Source of the DNA: Vinca minor
Lineage: Eukaryota > Streptophyta > Magnoliopsida > Gentianales > Apocynaceae
Length of the DNA stretch: 64,000 bases
Assembly: GCA_026122235.1 (NCBI GenBank)
Contig: JAOCZM010000290.1
Location: forward strand, 5,084,001 to 5,148,000
Reading direction: 5' to 3'
The translations under genes and the position numbers were made by a program. Below the pieces are notes generated by a model that did no database searches, had not been told where the DNA came from, and saw only the letters and a program-made list of their open reading frames with translations. Shown in pieces: positions 59,621-64,000 of the stretch (positions within the stretch are counted from its first letter, which is position 1; each line of letters opens with the position of its first letter).

Positions 59621-60678
59621 GAGTAAATCACTCTTTTTAGACCTCAACAATTTATGCTTTTCGATTTTTAGACTTAAAGTTTTATTTTATTCAGGTATGG
59701 ATCTCAACAATTTACGATTAGCTAATTATAGATTTTTTTTAAAATTCCGACAAAAAAGTCACCTGAAAGCAAAACGTGGTCATTTTGCACAAGGGCAAAA
59801 TTGTCCTTACACCTTCCTCTCCACCTCCTTCATCAGTCACCACCTCCCCTTCACCCACCACCACCTTCTCCTCCTCCTCCTTACCCTTACCCTTATCCGC
59901 CATCACCATCTGCTCCACCTCTTCCTCCTTTCCCTCCTCCTCAATCACCATCTCCTCATTCTTCCCAAAAATCAGCCACCAAATCACCATCACCATCACC
60001 ATCTCCATCTCCTCCACCACCGCCCTTTGTACACTCCCCACCTCCTCCAACTTATTCACCCCTCCACCACATCTTCCTCTTTCCCCTCCTCCTCCACCAC
60101 CATCTCCTTCTTCTTCCCAAAAAGCAGCCACCAAATCATCATCACCATCACCATCTCCATCTCCACAACCGCCATTTGTACACTCTCCACCTCCTCAAAC
60201 TTATTCACCCCTCCACCACCACTTTGTATAGAATCCCCTCCTCCTCCACCATGATTTTCTTATCTTTTTATTTTCGAATTTAATGTTTAATTCTTTGGAA
60301 TGGGTTTTGATTTAATGCCCTTTGTCCAAGTTTTGATTTAAAGTTTGAAATGGGTTTTAATAATGGAGGAGATTATGGTGGTGATGGCGGATGGGGGGAA
60401 GGAGGAGGAGGAGGAGGTGGTGATGGTGGGGAGAGAGGAGGTGGTGATGGCGGGTGAAGGGGAGGAGGAGGAAGTGGTGGTACAATGTGTAAGGACAATT
60501 GTGCCCTTGTGCAAAACAACCACGTTTTGCTTTCAGGTGTCTTTTTTGTCGGAATTTTTAAAAAAATCTATAATGATCTAATCGTAAATTGTTGAGATCC
60601 ATACCTGAATAAAATAAAACTTTAAGTCTAAAAACCGAAAAGCATAAATTGTTAAGGTTTAAAAAGAGTGATTTGCTC
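59621..60678. mobile_element. Mutator-like element B with proline-rich cargo
   Basis: 1,058 bp between perfect 9-bp direct repeats TTTTTTAAC (59612-59620 and 60679-60687). Left end GAGTAAATCACTCTTTTTAG and right end AAAAGAGTGATTTGCTC; inverted repeats of about 190 bp run to TTGTCCTTACAC (near 59818) and GTGTAAGGACAA (near 60489). The cargo (59820-60480) is CCT/CCA-rich. One forward frame (59801 on) reads PPPPPFVHSPPPPTYSP, similar to extensin repeats. A block at about 59970-60075 recurs about 151 bp later in another frame. No ATG-initiated conserved gene or transposase was seen, so the frames are not annotated as a CDS. Pack-MULE capture is an inference. Confidence 0.85.
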
Positions 60679-61577
60679 TTTTTTAACCCTCGAATATTTT
60701 TTTCAGCATTTTTAATCCCCCAATGAATTTTCAGGCAAAATATTTAGTCATTCCGTCACTTCTTTAGGGGTAAAATAGTCGCATGGTCTATTCTTTATGG
60801 GTAAAATAGTTTAAATGAAGCATGTGATAGCCACATGGTCTATTCTTTAGGGGTAAAATATTCAAAATAAACTGAAATAAAAATTAATGGAAAAATTTTT
60901 GAAAAATGAAAGTTAAGAAAAACAAAACCCAAATCAAATTTTTGAACTTGATTCGCTCGAAAACACCTAAATCAAATCTTTGAATATTAAACTTGAACCT
61001 AAAATGGGAAACAAGAAATATAATCTTTTGAATGCCAAAGATATAGAATCAAGAAGCAAGACTTAAAAGATACATTCAAATGAACAAAAAAGGCCTCAAT
61101 AAAAGTTTTAAAAAATAAAAAATAAGAAATAATAGCAATAGTAGAATCTTTCGACCTACCAATTTCTCCTTCTTCTTCGTAACAGCTGTCACATTACCAA
61201 TATTTGATGAATTGTTTATTGATATGTGGATTATAATGACGAATTGTTTTCAGATCTGAGGGAAATTTCATGAATCTAGTTCTTAATTCTGCAAAATTCA
61301 AAACCATCAACATTCAACCTCTCAATCAAAACTCACTACCAAGCTCATTGTAATCCACTTCTAAACCCATAAAATAAAAGTCCATTAGTGTAAAATAACA
61401 TAATGGTTCATGAATTCTTTGAGGAAATCGATAGTAGCTGAGAGGAAATTAGATTTGGTCCATGAAATTGGATTTTGAGAGCTAATGAGAAGCTGGAGAG
61501 GATGAAGAAGATGATGATATGGTGAGTTTTGTTTTTCTTGATCTTTCATTTTTTTTTTAAAGTTTCCCGTTAATTTG

Positions 61578-61739
61578 GGGTGAAAATCGCTCTGTCATTT
61601 TCATATGTGCTCTCGCTGTCCCCCAACCAATCGAATTTATTATATAAATATTTGTTTTCAATTATATATACACATAGTAATCGTGATTGGTTGTGACACT
61701 TTAACACACACAAACGTGCATTTTGATGATTTTTTTGCC
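61578..61739. mobile_element. Palindromic MITE family F, copy 5 (inside element C)
   Basis: 162 bp, begins GGGTGAAAATCGCTCTGTC, ends TTTTGATGATTTTTTTGCC, flanked by perfect 9-bp repeats GTTAATTTG (61569-61577, 61740-61748). Confidence 0.82.
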
Positions 61740-62369
61740 GTTAATTTGTGGTTAGAAAATTATTGTTTTGACAAATTTACTCTCGGCCAAAACAACCACG
61801 TGATGGTCAGTTGGGGACGGAAGATGAATTTTTTGACATAACTAAACGGAATGACTAAATATTTTGCTCGAAAATTCATTTTAGATTAAAAAAGGCTGGA
61901 AAAAAAATACTTGATGATTAAAAAATTCAAACATTAAGGACCAAAATATACAATTAGCTGGGGTAGAAACGTAATATATCACTGTTGGATTCGTGCTCCC
62001 ACTTGGCTAATATATCACTTTTAACCCTTTATATTTTGGAGATTGGCAAATCTATGTAACAATAAGCATTAAAATTACTAATATAAACCCCTAAGTATAA
62101 CTTGTTATCAATTTGGCCCCAATTGTTCATTAAGGGCCAAAAATTAAATAAAATTTGTGTTAGATGCTTGTAATGTGATTTGATATATGCAAATTTTAAT
62201 AAGTATCAGAGAGAATGTGTGTAACTTGATTTAGGAAACAATAGAAAAAAATCGACCAAACAATTTATAAAAGATGAATGTGGTGTTGCATTATTATTTT
62301 TTCGTTCAAATGTATAAGGAAATATTATTTCAAAATGTCATGTTTGTACATTTCTGATAGCGTAAATAT

Positions 62370-62530
62370 CTATGTCATAAAAGTAGTTTCGTGTGTTATT
62401 TATGCCATAAATAATTTTTCATTGTATTTTTTGCCACAAAAGTTATTTTGTGTGCTATTTCTACCACAAATATTTTTCGGTGTCGTTTTCTGCCACAAAA
62501 AAATTTCGCGTGCTATAAGTGGCACAATGC
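62370..62530. repeat. Degenerate tandem repeat related to the foldback arms
   Basis: About three units of 55-60 bp with the pattern TTTTTGCCACAAAAGTTATT / CGTGTGCTATTT / CCACAAATA. The same words (TTCTGCCACAAAA, GTGCTATA, TTTGCCAC) make up the outer parts of the foldback at 24850-25490. Confidence 0.55.
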
Positions 62531-62865
62531 GACATATCCAATTCATACTCAATCCAAACATTAACCCAACAGTCTCTTATCTACTGAATTATAATTCGGA
62601 GGTAAAATTGGTAAATCATCTAATTCTAACCAATTCCCTCCAACCCGACCATATCCGATAATTAACCTGACATATAACTATCGGGATAATTAATATATTT
62701 TTATAGTAGTGTGGTACAAACACAAAAATTAATATAACAATTGATAACTCGTAAATTTATCTTTATTTTCTTCTACTTTAATAGTAATTTTGAGCTTCAA
62801 AAAGTATTTACATATCGAGTTTTGAGCTTAGAATGGTATAATCCTCACTTATTTGTGTTTGCATT

Positions 62866-63893
62866 TGTAGGGGCAAAATAGTCTTTTGAAGGATAAAAGT
62901 GAACCGACTTGCAGAAAAAGAAAGAAGCTGCTGGAATTGAAAAGACATCTTTACATACTGGAAGAGAAGATATGGAAGCTACTTTAAAGGATGTTGATGA
63001 GTTTTGGTTTATGGCAACTACTTTAAAGAATCTTGAAGAGTTGTATTTTATGTCAACTACTTTAAAGGAGGGAGAGTTTTGATCTATTTCAATTACCTTA
63101 AGCTAGCAGGTTTCTAGTTCTATAAATACTCTTCAATAGTCTTAGGAATGATTAAGTCATGATTAGATTATTCTAGGTTTTAATTTGTTATTGAATTTTT
63201 CTCTAGTATGAGCTAAATATTTATTCTAAGGCCATGATATAGCTAGATTAATTTTATATGTTATTCTCTTGATTTTGTTATTCGATTAGTGTTGTGGAAT
63301 TAATTTCTTATTATTGTTCTTAATGCTTTTGTGTGATTAGCTACCACTCATATTGTCTTTACATTAACTTGGAAAATTTGCGACAGCTGACCTTGTTAAT
63401 TAGGTTAAATAATCTGAACATAAATTGCATGCAAGATAGACATATACTTGTATGGTTTGTGCGATCTTTATGATTTCATATGTTTAATGCATTTTTATGG
63501 GTTAAAATCAACATAGACATATAGTTGGTTTATTCATGAGAATAGGTTTAATAAGTCTTGAAAGAGGTTATTAGATATAATTGGAAATCGATCGATTAAT
63601 GAAACTCACTTTAGAATAACATATCGTTAGGATAATATATTGGTTAATTTAGTGAATTCATGTGCCTTAGATCTTTCTCTTATCAAACTTCTTGTTTAAG
63701 TTATTTGTTTATGTTAGTTAATTAATTTAGTTTAATTTAATCATCATCAACCGTCAGATTTATTTTACTTGCTCAAGATCATCGTAGAATTAGTTACTTA
63801 GAAATTAATTAATCATTATTCTCTGTGGGATCGACCTTGACTACTACAACATCGACCTAGTATACTTGCTAGTATAGATTTTGCGTATCAACA
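62866..63893 (+). mobile_element. Probable LTR of a Ty3/gypsy-type retrotransposon
   Basis: Starts TGTAGGGGCAAAATAG and ends near TTTTGCGTATCAACA, so TG...CA termini are possible. A U3-like part holds three tandem units around ACTACTTTAAAG (62975-63070). A TATA box CTATAAATACTC lies near 63119-63130. The right part contains TCTCTGTGGGATCGACCTTG and CTTGCTAGTATAG, which resemble the 3' ends of plant Ty3-type LTRs. No internal retroelement genes are in the window; solo LTR or an element continuing past the edge cannot be separated. Confidence 0.5.
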
Positions 63894-64000
63894 ATACTAC
63901 GGAGAGAAACAGACAATCTTCTACGCATCAACTTTCAAATCCATAATGATCAATGACCATAACTCTAAAATGAAGGGCTCATACAAAATGAAGAAAATGT

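Larger units (their letters stand above)
59572..61956. mobile_element. Outer inverted-repeat element C, host of two nested insertions
   Basis: Left repeat TTAATTGTTATTTTGGTCCC pairs with right end GGACCAAAATATACAATTA. After the insertion of element B, the left repeat resumes at 60688 (CCTCGAATATTTTTTTCAGC ... GCAAAATATTTAGTCATTCC) and pairs with 61847-61915 (GGAATGACTAAATATTTTGC ... GGCTGGAAAAAAAATACTTG). So about 120 bp of terminal repeat is split by element B. No transposase frame is visible and the outer target duplication was not resolved. Confidence 0.72.

Noticed and set aside
59577..60283. Overlapping proline/serine/histidine-rich open frames that look like proteins
   Set aside because: They are low-complexity readings of CCT/CCA repeats inside a transposon, open in several frames at once, with a frame-breaking internal duplication and no conserved start.
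62278..62661. 127-residue plus-strand frame
   Set aside because: Overlaps the degenerate GCCACAAAA tandem repeat; composition follows the repeat, not a protein.
1..64000. Organelle insertion, rRNA, CRISPR array or a prokaryote-type gene cluster
   Set aside because: No plastid or mitochondrial genes, rRNA blocks or regularly spaced repeats were seen; the genes are intron-bearing nuclear plant genes.

Overview
The window is nuclear DNA from a flowering plant, most likely a eudicot. It is AT-rich, its genes have several GT-AG introns, every recognisable gene has a plant-type counterpart, and the long intergenic stretches are full of small non-autonomous transposons. I cannot name the species. 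Exon boundaries were placed by reading frames across GT/AG sites and by recalled family sequence; no alignment was run.

Eight protein genes can be supported. Left to right: the C-terminal part of an ABCB19-type auxin transporter (+, 2-3436, cut by the window edge); a PRE/ILI-type atypical bHLH regulator (+, 17265-18659); a PBL34-36-type receptor-like cytoplasmic kinase (+, 28316-32206); the retromer subunit VPS29 (+, 33718-35516), convergent with a DHQ-synthase-II-like protein (-, 35658-39421); a secreted PQQ-type beta-propeller protein (+, 42616-46728); an IQD30-32-type calmodulin-binding protein (-, 47272-50027); and a RAD6-type ubiquitin-conjugating enzyme, UBC1/2/3 (-, 54507-58203). They do not form a pathway. 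The set does look like an ancient plant microsynteny block: from memory, Arabidopsis has ABCB19, PRE5, the DHQS-like gene and PBL36 close together on chromosome 3.

Three genes carry possible lesions. VPS29 has ACG where its ATG should be and an altered splice donor. The IQD gene has one extra base in its large exon. The kinase gene has two small shifts just after the kinase domain. Either this copy is decaying in places or the assembly has small errors.

The gene-free stretches (3.4-17.2 kb, 18.7-28.3 kb, 40-42.6 kb, 50-54.5 kb, 59-64 kb) hold several families of miniature elements. These include Stowaway-type elements flanked by TA; at least three families with 9-bp target duplications (Mutator-like); two tRNA-derived SINE copies; paired LINE-like 3' ends; a 640-bp foldback; and a probable Ty3-type LTR at the right end. 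The most structured region is 59.57-61.96 kb. There, a roughly 1-kb Mutator-like element carrying proline-rich, extensin-like sequence sits inside the left terminal repeat of a larger inverted-repeat element, which also holds a small MITE. I saw no CRISPR, rRNA or intact tRNA gene, and no clearly new biological system.
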